A stretch of 64,000 nucleotides of DNA from positions 2,170,001 through 2,234,000 of the forward strand of contig NW_027475138.1 in NCBI RefSeq assembly GCF_051020985.1, written 5' to 3'. This DNA is from Nomia melanderi (taxonomy: Eukaryota > Arthropoda > Insecta > Hymenoptera > Halictidae). A model generated the notes under the pieces. That model was not told the DNA's origin and ran no database searches. It worked only from the letters and a program-made list of their open reading frames with translations. A program made the translations under genes and the position numbers. Position 1 is the first letter of the stretch. Each line of letters begins with the position of its first letter. Shown piece after piece: positions 11,357 through 24,462 of this stretch.

Positions 11357-13631
11357 TGTGCAGCGGGAACGTTCTCGGACCTCCAGGGACCGAGAAAACC
11401 ACAGTCTCATGGGGCCGGACACTCAAGGTCAGGGGAAAATCCAATATATATGTGGTGATATCTCGGGTGCTATTACAGATAGCGCAATAAATCAAAGTGC
11501 ATTGTCTGTAGGAGACCCTGGTGCATGAACCTGTCCAGCGGGAACGACCTCGGACCACCAGGGGCCGAGAAAACCACCGTCTCATGGGGCCGGACACTCT
11601 GGGTCAGCGAAAAATCCAATATATATCTGGTGATATCTCGGGTGCTATTACAGATAGCGCAATAAATCAAAGTGCATTGTCTGTAGGAGGCCCTGGCGCA
11701 TGACTCTGTGCAGCGGGAACGACCTCGGACCACCAGGGGCCGAGAAAACTACAGTCTCATGCGGCCGGACACTCAGGGTCAGGGGAAAATCCAATATATA
11801 TCTGGTGATATCTCGGGTGCTATTACAGATAGCGCAATAAACCAAAGTGAATTATCTGCAGGAGGCCCTGGCGCATGAATCTGTGCAGCGGGAACGACCT
11901 CGGGCCACCAGGGGCTGAGAAAACGAACGTCTCATGGGGCCGGACACTCAGGGTCAGTGAAAAATCCAGTATATATCTGGTGATATCTCGGGTGCTATTA
12001 GAGATAGCGCAATAAACCAAAGTGAATTATCTGCAGGAGGCCCTGGCGCATGAATCTGTGCAACGGGAACGTCCTCGGACCTCCAGGGGCCGAGACAACC
12101 ACAGTCTCATGGGGCCGGACACTCAGGGTCAGGGGAAAATCCAATATATATCTGGTGATATCTCGGGTGCTATTACAGATAGCGCAATAAATCAAAGTGC
12201 ATTGTCTGTAGGAGGCCCTGGCGCATGAATCTGTGCAGCGGGAACGACCTCGGACCACCAGGGGCCGAGAAAAGCACAGTCTCATGGGGCCGGACACTCA
12301 GGGACAGGGAAAAATCAAAAATATATCTGCTGATATCTCGGGTGCTATTGCAGATAGCGCAATAAATCAAAGAGCATTGTCTGCAGGAGGCCCTTGCGAA
12401 TGAATCTGTTCAGCGGGAACGACCTCGGATCACCAGGGGCCGAGAAAACTACCGATACATGGGGCCGGACACTCAGGGTCGAGGAAAAATCCAATATATA
12501 TCTGGTGATAACTCGGGTGCTATTAGAGATAGCGCGATAAATCAAAGTGAATTATCTGCAGGAGGCCCTGGCGCATGCATCTGTGCATCGGGAACGACCT
12601 CGGACCACCAGGGGCCGAGAAAACCACCGTCTCATGGGGCCGGGCACTCAGGGTCTGGGGAAAATCCAATATGTATCTGGTGATATCTCGGGTGCTATTA
12701 GAGATAGCGTAATAAACCAAAGTGCATTGTCTGTAGGAGGCCCTGGCGCATGAATCTGTGCAGCGGGAACGACCTCTGGCCACAAGAGGCCGAGAAAACC
12801 ACCGTCTCAAGGGGCCGGACACTCAGGGTCGAGGAAAAATCCAATATATATCTGGTGATATCTCGGGTGCTATTACAGATAGCGCGATAAATCAAAGTGC
12901 ATTGTCTGTAGGAGGCACAGGCGAATGAGTCTGTGCAGCAGGAACGACCTCGAACCACCAGGGGCCGAGAAAATTACAGATATTCGGAATCCGTCACCCA
13001 AGGTCATGTGAAAATCCAGCATATATCTGGTGATATTTCGGGTGCTATTATAGATAGCGCAATAAACCAAAGTGAATTATCTGCAGGAGGCCCTGGCGCA
13101 TGAATCTGTGCAGCGGGAACGTCCTCGGACCTCCAGGGGCCGAGACAACCACCGTCTCATGGGGCCGGACACTCAGGGTCAGGGTAAAATCCAATATATA
13201 TCTGGTGATATCTCGGGTGCTATTACAGATAGCGCAATAAATCAATGTGCATTGTCTGTAGGAGGCCCTGGCGCATGAATCTGTGCAGCGGGAACGACCT
13301 CGGACCACCAGGGTCCGAGAAAACCACAGTCTCATGGGGCCGGACACTCAGGGTCAGGGAAAAATCCATTATATATCTGGTGATAGATCGGGTGCCATTA
13401 GAGATAGCTCGATAAATCAAAGTGCATTGTCTGCAGGAGGCCCTGACGCATGAATCTGTGCAGCGGGAACGACCTCGGACCACCAGGGGCCGAGAAAACC
13501 ACAGTCTCATCGGGCCGAGAACTCAGGGTCAGGCAAAAATCCAATATATATCTGGTGATATCTCGGGTGCTATTACACATAGCGCATTAAACCAACGCGC
13601 ATTGTCTGTAGGAGGCCATGGCGCATGAATC
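11357..13631 (+). repeat. 13-monomer unit S3, copy 2
   Basis: Immediate tandem copy of 9082-11356. Its right half is copied again, together with the following 1.8 kb, at 20876-24225. Confidence 0.92.
12911..13085 (+). repeat. Patch-type monomer, copy 2
   Basis: This is the counterpart of the monomer at 10636, created by the 2275-bp tandem duplication; I see no difference between the two. Confidence 0.88.
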
Positions 13632-13949
13632 TGTGCAGCGGGAACGACCTCGGACCACCAGGGGCCGATAAAACCACCGTCTCATGGGGCCGGACACTCA
13701 GGGTCAGGGGAAAATCCAATATATATCTGGTGATATCTCGGGTGCTATTACAGATAGCGCAATAAATCAAAGTGCATTGTCTGTAGGAGGCCCTGGCGCA
13801 TGAATCTGTGCAGCGGGAACGACCTCGGACCACCAGGGGCCGAGAAGACCGCAGTCTCATGGGGACGGACTCTCAGGGTCAGGGAAAAATCCAATATATA
13901 TCTGGTGATATCTCGGGCGCTATTAGAGATAGCGCAATAATCCAAAGTG

Positions 13950-14860
13950 AATTATCTGCAGGAGGCCCTGGCGCATGAATCTGTGCAGCGGGAACGACCT
14001 CGGGCCACCAGGGGCTGAGAAAACGACCGTCTCATGGGGCCGGACACTCAGGGTCAGTGAAAAATCCAATATATATCTGGTGATATCTCGGCTGCTATTA
14101 CAGATAGCGGAATAAATCAAAGTGCATTGTCTGTAGGAGGCCCTGGCGCATGAATCTGTGCAGCGGGAACGACCTCGGACCACCAGGGGCCGAGAAAACC
14201 ACAGTCTCATGGGGCCGGACACTCAGGGTCAGGGGAAAATCCAGTATATATCTGGTGATATCTCGGGTGCTATTAGAGATAGCGCAATAAGCCAAAGTGA
14301 ATTATCTGCAGGAGGCCCTGGCGCATGAATCTGTGCAGCGGGAACGTCCTCGGACCTCCAGGGGCCGAGACAACCACCGTCTCAAGGGGCCGGACACTCA
14401 GGGTCAGGGTAAAATCCAATATGTATCTGGTGATATCTCGGGTGCTATTACAGATAGCGCAATAAATCAAAGTGAATTATCTGCAGGAGGCCCTGGCGCA
14501 TGAATCTGTGCAGCGGGAACGACCTCGGGCCACCAGGGGCTGAGAAAACGACCGTCTCATGGGGCCGGACACTCAGGGTCAGTGAAAAATCCAATATATA
14601 TCTGGTGATATCTCGGCTGCTATTACAGATAGCGGAATAAATCAAAGTGCATTGTCTGTAGGAGGCCCTGGCGCATGAATCTGTGCAGCGGGAACGACCT
14701 CGGACCACCAGGGGCCGAGAAAACCACAGTCTCATGGGGCCGGACACTCAGGGTCAGGGGAAAATCCAGTATATATCTGGTGATATCTCGGGTGCTATTA
14801 GAGATAGCGCAATAAGCCAAAGTGAATTATCTGCAGGAGGCCCTGGCGCATGAATCTGTG
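13950..14860 (+). repeat. Local trimer repeat (525-bp spacing)
   Basis: 13950-14335 recurs at 14475-14860 with the same variants in order: gggctgag with gaaaacgacc; cggctgctat with tagcggaat; ccagtatat with aagccaaag. The right copy of S4 has this block only once (22525-22910). Confidence 0.85.
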
Positions 14861-16622
14861 CAACGGGAACGACCTCGCACCACCAGGGGCCGAGAAAACC
14901 ACCGTCTCATGGGGCCGGACACTCAGGGTCAGGGAAAAATGCTATACATATCTGGTGATATGTCGGGTGCTATTACAGATAGCGCAATAAATCAAAGTGC
15001 ATTGTCTGGAGGAGGCCCTGGCGCATGTATCTGGGCAGCGGGAACGACCTCGAACCACCAGGGGCCGAGAAAACCACCGTCTCATGGGGCCGGACACTCA
15101 GGGTCAGGGGATAATCCAATATATATCTGGTGATATCTCGGGTGCTATTAGATACAGCGCAATAAACCAAAGTGAATTATCTGCAGGAGGCCCTGGCGCA
15201 TGAATCTGGGCAGCGGGAACGACCTCGGACCACCAGGGGCCGAGAAAACCACAGTCTCATGGGGCCGGACACTCAGGGTCAGGGGAAAATCCAATATATA
15301 TCTGGTGATATCTCGGGTGCTATTACAGATAGCGCAATAAATCAAAGTGAATTATCTGCAGGAGGCCCTGGCGCATGAATCTGTGTAGCGGGAACGACCT
15401 CGGACCACCAGGGGCCGAGAAAACCACAGTCACATGGGGCCGGTCACTCAGGGTCAGGGGAAAATCCAATATATATGTGGTGATATCTCGGGTGCTATTA
15501 CAGATAGCGCAATAAATCAAAGTGCATTGTCTGTAGGAGACCCTGGCGCATGAACCTGTGCAGCGGGAACGACCTCGGACCACCAGGGGCCGAGAAAACC
15601 ACAGTCTCATGGGGCCGGACGCTCAGGGTCAGTGAAAAATCCAATATATATCTGGTGATATCTCGGGTGCTATTAGAGATAGCGCAATAAACCAAAGTGA
15701 ATTATCTGCAGGAGGCCCTGGCGCATGAATCTGTGCAACGGGAACGACCCCGGACCACCAGGGGCCGAGAAAACCACAGTCTCATGGGGCCGGACACTCA
15801 GGGTCAGGGGAAAATCCAATATAGATCTGGTGATATCTCGGCTGCTATTACAGATAGCGCAATAAATCAAAGTGCATTACCTGTAGGAGGCCCTGGCGCA
15901 TGAATCTGTGCAGCGGGAACGTCCTCGGACCTCCAAGGGCCGAGACAACGACCGTCTCATGGGGCCGGACACTCAGGGTCTGGGTAAAATCCAATATATA
16001 TCTGGTGATATCTCGGGTGCTATAACAGATAGCGCAATAAATCAAAGTGCATTGTCTGTAGGAGGCCCTGGCGCATGAATCTGTGCAGCGGGAACGACCT
16101 CGGACCACCAGGGGCCGAGAAAACCACAGTCTCATGGGGCCGGACTCTCAGGGTCAGGGGAAAATCCAATATATATCTGGTGATATCTCGGGTGCTATTA
16201 GAGATAGCGCAATAAATCAAAGTGCATTGTCTGCAGGAGGCCCTGGCGCATGAATCTGTGCAGCGGGAACGACCTCGGAACACCAGGGGCCGAGAAAACC
16301 ACCGTCTCATGGGGCCGGACACTCAGGGTCAGTGAAAAATCCAATATATATCTGGTGATATCTCGGGTGCTATTAGAGATAGCGCAATAAACCAAAGTGA
16401 GTTATCTGCAGGAGGCCCTGGCGCATGAATCTGTGCAACGGGAACGACCTCGGACCACCAGGGGCCGAGAAAACCATAGTCTCATGGGGCCGGACACTCA
16501 GGGTCAGGGGAAAATCCAATATATATCTGGTGATAACTCGGGTGCTATTAGAGATAGCGCAATAAATCAAAGTGCATTGTCTGTAGGAGGACCTGGCGCA
16601 TGAATCTGTGCAGCGGGAACGA

Positions 16623-17310
16623 CCTCGGAACACCAGGGACCGAGAAAACCACCGTCTCATGGGGCCGGACACTCAGGGTCAGTGAAAAATCCAATATATA
16701 TGTGGTGATATCTCGGGTGCTATTACAGATAGCGCAATAAATCAAAGTGCATTGTCTGTAGGAGACCCTGGCGCATGAACCTGTGCAGCGGGAACGACCT
16801 CGGACCACCAGGGGCCGAGAAAACCACAGTCTCATGGGGCCGGACGCTCAGGGTCAGTGAAAAATCCAATATATATCTGGTGATATCTCGGGTGCTATTA
16901 GAGATAGCGCAATAAACCAAAGTGAATTATCTGCAGGAGGCCCTGGCGCATGCATCTGTGCAACGGGAACGACCCCGGACCACCAGGGGCCGAGAAAACC
17001 ACAGTCTCATGGGGCCGGACACTCAGGGTCAGGGGAAAATCCAATATAGATCTGGTGATATCTCGGGTGCTATTACAGATTGCGCAATAAACCAAAGTGA
17101 ATTATCTGCAGGAGGCCCTTGCGCATGAATCTGTACAACGGGAACGTCCTCGGACCACCAGGGGCCGAGAAAACCACAGTCTCATGGGGCCGGACACTCA
17201 GGGTCAGGGGAAAATCCAATATAGATCTGGTGATATCTCGGCTGCTATTACAGATAGCGCAATAAATCAAAGTGCATTACCTGTAGGAGGCCCTGGTGCA
17301 TGAATCTGTG
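16623..17310 (+). repeat. Tetramer block K, copy 4
   Basis: Copy of block K carrying the private changes of copy 2 (gcatgcatctg, attgcgcaat), so it was copied from that copy as part of the larger segment at 15465-19550. Confidence 0.85.
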
Positions 17311-18547
17311 CAGCGGGAACTTCCTCGGACCTCCAGGGGCCGAGACAACGACCGTCTCATGGGGCCGGACACTCAGGGTCAGGGTAAAATCCAATATATA
17401 TCTGGTGATATCTCGGGTGCTATAACAGATAGCGCAATAAATCAAAGTGCATTGTCTGTAGGAGGCCCTGGCGCACGAATCTGTGCAGCGGGAACGACCT
17501 CGGACCACCAGGGGCCGAGAAAAGCACAGTCTCATGGGGCCGGACACTCAGGGTCAGGGTAAAATCCAATATATATCTGGTGATATCTCGGGTGCTATTA
17601 GAGATAGCGCAATAAACCAAAGTGAATTATCTGCAGGAGGCCCTGGCGCATGAATCTGTGCAGCGGGAACGACCGCGGACCACCAGGGGCCGAGAAAACG
17701 ACCGTCTCATGGGGCCGGACACTCAGGGTCAGTGAATAATCCAATATATATCTGCTGATATCTCGGGTGCTATTACAGATAGCGCAATAAATCAAAGTGC
17801 ATTGTCTGTAGGAGGCCCTGGCGCATGAATCTGTGCAGCGGGAACGACCTCGGACCACCAGGGGCCGAGAAAACCACAGTCTCATGGAGCCGGACACTCA
17901 GGGTCAGGGGAAAATCCAATATATATCTGGTGATATCTCGGGCGCTATTAGAGATAGCGCAATAAGCCAAAGGGAATTATCTGCAGGAGGCCCTGGCGCA
18001 TGCATCTGAGAAGCGGGAACGACCTAGGACCACCAGGGGCCGAGAAAACCACCGTCTCATGGGGCCGGACACTCAGGGTAAGGGAAAAATCCAATATATA
18101 TCTGGTGATGTCTCGGGTGCTATTAGAGATAGCGCAATAAACGAAAGTGAATTATCTGCAGGAGGCCCTGGCGCATGAATCTGTGCAGCGGGAACGACCG
18201 CGGACCACCAGGGGCCGAGAAAACCACCGTCTCATGGGGCCGGACACTCAGGGTCAGGGAAAAATCCAATATATATCTGGTGATATCTCGGGTGCTATTA
18301 GAGATAGCGCAATAAACCAAAGTGAGTTATCTGCAGGAGGCCCTGGCGCATGAATCTGTGCAACGGGAACGACCTCGGACCACCAGGGGCCGAGAAAACC
18401 ATAGTCTCATGGGGCCGGACACTCAGGGTCAGGGGAAAATCCAATATATATCTGGTGATATCTCGGGTGCTATTAGAGATAGCGCAATAAATCAAAGTGC
18501 ATTGTCTGTAGGAGGCCCTGGCGCATGAATCTGTGCAGCGGGAACGA

Positions 18548-19235
18548 CCTCGGAACACCAGGGACCGAGAAAACCACCGTCTCATGGGGCCGGACACTCA
18601 GGGTCAGTGAAAAATCCAATATATATGTGGTGATATCTCGGGTGCTATTACAGATAGCGCAATAAATCAAAGTGCATTGTCTGTAGGAGACCCTGGCGCA
18701 TGAACCTGTGCAGCGGGAACGACCTCGTACCACCAGGGGCCGAGAAAACCACAGTCTCATGGGGCCGGACGCTTAGGGTCAGTGAAAAATCCAATATATA
18801 TCTGGTGATATCTCGGGTGCTATTAGAGATAGCGCAATAAACCAAAGTGAATTATCTGCAGGAGGCCCTGGCGCATGAATCTGTGCAACGGGAACGACCC
18901 CGGACAACCAGGGGCCGAGAAAACCACAGTCTCATGGGGCCGGACACTCAGGGTCAGGGGAAAATCCAATATAGATCTGGTGATATCTCGGGTGCTATTA
19001 CAGATAGCGCAATAAACCAAAGTGAATTATCTGCAGGAGGCCCTTGCGCATGAATCTGTGCAACGGGAACGTCCTCGGACCACCAGGGTCCGAGAAAACC
19101 ACAGTCTCATGGGGCCGGACACTCAGGGTCAGGGGAAAATCCAATATAGATCTGGTGATATCTCGGCTGCTATTACAGATAGCGCAATAAATCAAAGTGC
19201 ATTACCTGTAGGAGGCCCTGGCGCATGAATCTGTG
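18548..19235 (+). repeat. Tetramer block K, copy 5
   Basis: Copy of block K matching copy 3, again as part of the 15465-19550 segment. Private changes: cctcgtacc, gcttaggg and cggacaacc. Confidence 0.85.
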
Positions 19236-20875
19236 CAGCGGGAACGTCCTCGGACCTCCAAGGGCCGAGACAACGACCGTCTCATGGGGCCGGACACTCA
19301 GGGTCAGGGTAAAATCCAATATATATCTGGTGATATCTCGGGTGCTATAACAGATAGCGCAATAAATCAAAGTGCATTGTCTGCAGGAGGCCCTGGCGCA
19401 TGAATCTGTGCAGCGGGAACGACCTCGGAACACCAGGGGCCGAGAAAACCACCGTCTCATGGGGCCGGACACTCAGGGTCAGTGAAAAATCCAATATATA
19501 TCTGGTGATATCTCGGGTGCTATTACAGATAGCGCAATAAATCAAAGTGAATTATCTGCAGGAGGCCCTGTCGCATGAATCTGTGCAGCGGGAACGACCT
19601 CGGACCACCAGGGGCCGAAAAAACCACAGTCTCATGGGGCCGGACTCTCACGGTCAGGGTAAAATCCAATATATATCTGGTGATATCTCGGGTGCGATTA
19701 CAGATAGCGCAATAAATCAAAGTGCATTGTCTGCAGGAGGCCCTGGCGCATGAATCTGTGCAGCGGGAACGACCTCGGAACACCAGGGGCCGAGAAAACC
19801 ACCGTCTCATGGGGCCGGACACTCAGGGTCAGGGGAAAATCCAATATAGATCTGGTGATATCTCGGGTGCTATTAGAGATAGCGCGATAAATCAAAGTGA
19901 ATTATCTGCAGGAGGCCCTGGCGCATGAATCTGTGCAGCGGGAACGACCTCGGACCACCAGGGTCCGAAAAAACCACAGTCTCATGGGGCCGGACTCTCA
20001 CGGTCAGGGTAAAATCCAATATATATCTGGTGATATCTCGGGTGCTATTAGAGATAGCGCAATAAATCAAAGTGCATTGTCTGTAGGAGGCCCTGGCGCA
20101 TGAATCTGTACAGCGGGAACGACCTCGGACCACCAGGGGCCGAGAAAACTACAGCCTCATGCGGCCGGACACTCAGGGTCTGGGGAAAATCCAATATATA
20201 TCTGGTGATATCTCGGGTCCTATTACAGATAGCGAAATAAATCAAAGTGCATTGTCTGTAGGAGGCCCTGGCGCATGAATCCGTGCAGCGGGAACGACCT
20301 CGGACCACCAGGGGCCGAGGAAACCACAGTCTCATGGGGCCGGACACTCAGGGTCAGGGAAAAATCCAATATATATCTGGTGATATCTTGGGTGCTATTA
20401 GATATAGCGCAGTAAACCAAAGTGCATTATCTGCAGGAGGCCCTGGCGCATGAATCTGTGCAACGGGAACGACCTCGGACCACCAGGGGCCGAAAAATCC
20501 ACAGTCTCATGGGGCCGGACACTCAGGGTCAGGGAAAAATCCAATATATATCTGGTGATATCTTGGGTGCTATTAGCGATAGCGTAATAAACCAAAGTGA
20601 ATTATCTGCAGGAGGCCCTGGCGCAAGAATCTGTGCAGCGGGAACGACCTCGGACCACCAGGGGCCGAGACAACAACCGTCTCATGGGGCCGGACACTCA
20701 GGGTCAGGGAAAAATCCAATATATATCTGGTGATATCTCGGGTTATATTACAGATAGAGCAATAAACCAAAGTGAATTATCTGCAGGAGGCCCTGGCCCA
20801 TGCATCTGTGCAGCGGGAACGACCTCGGACCACCAGGGGCCGAGAAAACCACCGTCTCATGGGGCCGGACACTCA

Positions 20876-23800
20876 GGGACAGGGAAAAATCAAAAATATA
20901 TCTGCTGATATCTCGGGTGCTATTGCAGATAGCGCAATAAATCAAAGAGCATTGTCTGCAGGAGGCCCTTGCGAATGAATCTGTTCAGCGGGAACGACCT
21001 CGGATCACCAGGGGCCGAGAAAACTACCGATACATGGGGCCGGACACTCAGGGTCGAGGAAAAATCCAATATATATCTGGTGATAACTCGGGTGCTATTA
21101 GAGATAGCGCGATAAATCAAAGTGAATTATCTGCAGGAGGCCCTGGCGCATGCATCTGTGCATCGGGAACGACCTCGGACCACCAGGGGCCGAGAAAACC
21201 ACCGTCTCATGGGGCCGGGCACTCAGGGTCTGGGGAAAATCCAATATGTATCTGGTGATATCTCGGGTGCTATTAGAGATAGCGTAATAAACCAAAGTGC
21301 ATTGTCTGTAGGAGGCCCTGGCGCATGAATCTGTGCAGCGGGAACGACCTCTGACCACAAGAGGCCGAGAAAACCACCGTCTCAAGGGGCCGGACACTCA
21401 GGGTCGAGGAAAAATCCAATATATATCTGGTGATATCTCGGGTGCTATTACAGATAGCGCGATAAATCAAAGTGCATTGTCTGTAGGAGGCACAGGCGAA
21501 TGAGTCTGTGCAGCAGGAACGACCTCGAACCACCAGGGGCCTAGAAAATTACAGATATTCGGAATCCGTCACCCAAGGTCATGTGAAAATCCAGCATATA
21601 TCTGGTGATATTTCGGGTGCTATTATAGATAGCGCAATAAACCAAAGTGAATTATCTGCAGGAGGCCCTGGCGCATGAATCTGTGCAGCGGGAACGTCCT
21701 CGGACCTCCAGGGGCCGAGACAACCACCGTCTCATGGGGCCGGACACTCAGGGTCAGGGTAAAATCCAATATATATCTGGTGATATCTCGGGTGCTATTA
21801 CAGATAGCGCAATAAATCAATGTGCATTGTCTGTAGGAGGCCCTGGCGCATGAATCTGTGCAGCGGGAACGACCTCGGACCACCAGGGTCCGAGAAAACC
21901 ACAGTCTCATGGGGCCGGACACTCAGGGTCAGGGAAAAATCCATTATATATCTGGTGGTAGATCGGGTGCCATTAGAGATAGCTCGATAAATCAAAGTGC
22001 ATTGTCTGCAGGAGGCCCTGACGCATGAATCTGTGCAGCGGGAACGACCTCGGACCACCAGGGGCCGAGAAAACCACAGTCTCATCGGGCCGAGAACTCA
22101 GGGTCAGGCAAAAATCCAATATATATCAGGTGATATCTCGGGTGCTATTACACATAGCGCATTAAACCAACGCGCATTGTCTGTAGGAGGCCATGGCGCA
22201 TGAATCTGTGCAGCGGGAACGACCTCGGACCACCAGGGGCCGATAAAACCACCGTCTCATGGGGCCGGACACTCAGGGTCAGGGGAAAATCCAATATATA
22301 TCTGGTGATATCTCGGGTGCTATTACAGATAGCGCAATAAATCAAAGTGCATTGTCTGTAGGAGGCCCTGGCGCATGAATCTGTGCAGCGGGAACGACCT
22401 CGGACCACCAGGGGCCGAGAAGACCGCAGTCTCATGGGGACGGACTCTCAGGGTCAGGGAAAAATCCAATATATATCTGGTGATATCTCGGGCGCTATTA
22501 GAGATAGCGCAATAAACCAAAGTGAATTATCTGCAGGAGGCCCTGGCGCATGAATCTGTGCAGCGGGAACGACCTCGGGCCACCAGGGGCTGAGAAAACG
22601 ACCGTCTCATGGGGCCGGACACTCAGGGTCAGTGAAAAATCCAATATATATCTGGTGATATCTCGGCTGCTATTACAGATAGCGGAATAAATCAAAGTGC
22701 ATTGTCTGTAGGAGGCCCTGGCGCATGAATCTGTGCAGCGGGAACGACCTCGGACCACCAGGGGCCGAGAAAACCACAGTCTCATGGGGCCGGACACTCA
22801 GGGTCAGGGGAAAATCCAGTATATATCTGGTGATATCTCGGGTGCTATTAGAGATAGCGCAATAAGCCAAAGTGAATTATCTGCAGGAGGCCCTGGCGCA
22901 TGAATCTGTGCAGCGGGAACGTCCTCGGACCTCCAGGGGCCGAGACAACCACCGTCTCAAGGGGCCGGACACTCAGGGTCAGGGTAAAATCCAATATGTA
23001 TCTGGTGATATCTCGGGTGCTATTACAGATAGCGCAATAAATCAAAGTGCATTGTCTGTAGGAGGCCCTGGCGCATGAATCTGTGCAGTGGGAACGACCT
23101 CGGACCACTAGGGGCCGAGAAAACCACCGTCTCATGGGGCCGGACACTCAGGGTCAGGGAAAAATGCAATATATATCTGGTGATATGTCGGGTGCTATTA
23201 CAGATAGCACAATAAATCAAAGTGCATTGTCTGGACGAGGTCCTGGCGCATGAATCTGGGCAGCGGGAACGACCTCGGACCACCAGGGGCCGAGAAAACC
23301 ACAGTCTCATGGGGCCGGACACTCAGGGTCAGGGGAAAATCCAATATATATCTGGTGATATCTCGGGTGCTATTAGAGATAGGGCATTAAACCAAAGTGA
23401 ATTATCTGCAGCAGGCCATGGCGCATGAATCTGTGCAACGGGAACGACCTCGCACCACCAGGGGCCGAGAAAACCACAGTCTCATGGGGCCGGACACTCA
23501 GGGTCAGGGGAAAATCCAATATATATCTGGTGATATCTCGGGTGCTATTACAGATAGAGCAATAAATCAAAGTGCATTGTCTGTAGGAGGCCCTGGCGCA
23601 TGAATCTCTGCAGCGGGAACAACCTCGGACCACCAGGGGCCGAGAAAACCACCGTCTCATGGGGCCGGACACTCAGGGTCAGGGAAAAATGCTATACATA
23701 TCTGGTGATATGTCGGGTGCTATTACAGATAGCGCAATAAATCAAAGTGCATTGTCTGGAGGAGGCCCTGGCGCATGTATCTGGGCAGCGGGAACGACCT

Positions 23801-24225
23801 CGAACCACCAGGGGCCGAGAAAACCACCGTCTCATGGGGCCGGACACTCAGGGTCAGGGGATAATCCAATATATATCTGGTGATATCTCGGGTGCTATTA
23901 GATACAGCGCAATAAACCAAAGTGAATTATCTGCAGGAGGCCCTGGCGCATGAATCTGGGCAGCGGGAACGACCTCGGACCACCAGGGGCCGAGAAAACC
24001 ACAGTCTCATGGGGCCGGACACTCAGGGTCAGGGGAAAATCCAATATATATCTGGTGATATCTCGGGTGCTATTACAGATAGCGCAATAAATCAAAGTGA
24101 ATTATCTGCAGGAGGCCCTGGCGCATGAATCTGTGTAGCGGGAACGACCTCGGACCACCAGGGGCCGAGAAAACCACAGTCACATGGGGCCGGTCACTCA
24201 GGGTCAGGGGAAAATCCAATATATA
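20876..24225 (+). repeat. Copied segment S4, right copy
   Basis: Partner of 12301-15475. In the 2.17-kb left part I see about five substitutions (for example ctgacc for ctggcc near 21351, ggtggtag for ggtgatag near 21957, tatcagg for tatctgg near 22126, aataaacc for aataatcc near 22515). Its middle, about 23110-23635, instead matches 7885-8410, so the segment is a mosaic. Confidence 0.87.
21486..21660 (+). repeat. Patch-type monomer, copy 3
   Basis: This is the counterpart of the 12911 monomer in the segment copied 49 monomers downstream. It differs by cta for ccg just before the A run (21541-21543 region). Confidence 0.87.
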
Positions 24226-24388
24226 TCTGGTGATATCTCGGGTGCTATTAGATACAGCGCAATAAACCAAATTGAATTATCTGCAGGAGGCCCTGGCGCA
24301 TGAATCTGGGCAGCGGGAACGACCTCGGACCACCAGGGGCCGAGAAAACCACAGTCTAGTGGGGCCGGACACTCAGGGTCAGGGGAAA
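24060..24388 (+). repeat. Copied segment S6, left copy
   Basis: Matches 26862-27190 sixteen monomers downstream. Shared private variants are ctgtgtagcg, agtcacatgg with ccggtcact, gatacagcgc, aaattgaatt and gtctagtggg. The match stops at the 2-bp insertion near 24390. Confidence 0.85.
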
Positions 24389-24462
24389 ACCCAATATATA
24401 TATCAAGTGATATCTCGGGTGCTATTAGATACAGCGCAATAAACCAAAGTGTATTATCTGCA
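24286..24462 (+). repeat. 177-bp monomer, AT dinucleotide gain
   Basis: The alternating AT run at monomer positions 109-116 has one extra AT unit (24390-24402), and the adjacent tgg is aag. This is the only length gain in the window. Replication slippage in the short AT run is the simplest explanation. Confidence 0.9.

Larger units (their letters stand above)
12301..15475 (+). repeat. Copied segment S4, left copy
   Basis: 12301-14470 matches 20876-23045 at an offset of 8575 bp (49 monomers), and 14885-15475 matches 23635-24225 at 8750 bp (50 monomers). The part between (14475-14880) is a local repeat of 13950-14335 and has no counterpart at the right copy. Confidence 0.87.
15465..19550 (+). 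repeat. Copied segment S2, right copy (about 4.1 kb)
   Basis: Relative to 1640-6250 it lacks one monomer at about 15780, lacks the duplicated trimer at about 17985 and has one extra monomer at about 18200-18375. The net difference of three monomers (525 bp) equals the length difference. Its left edge (15463-15476) coincides with the right edge of the segment shared with 23635-24225. Confidence 0.85.
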
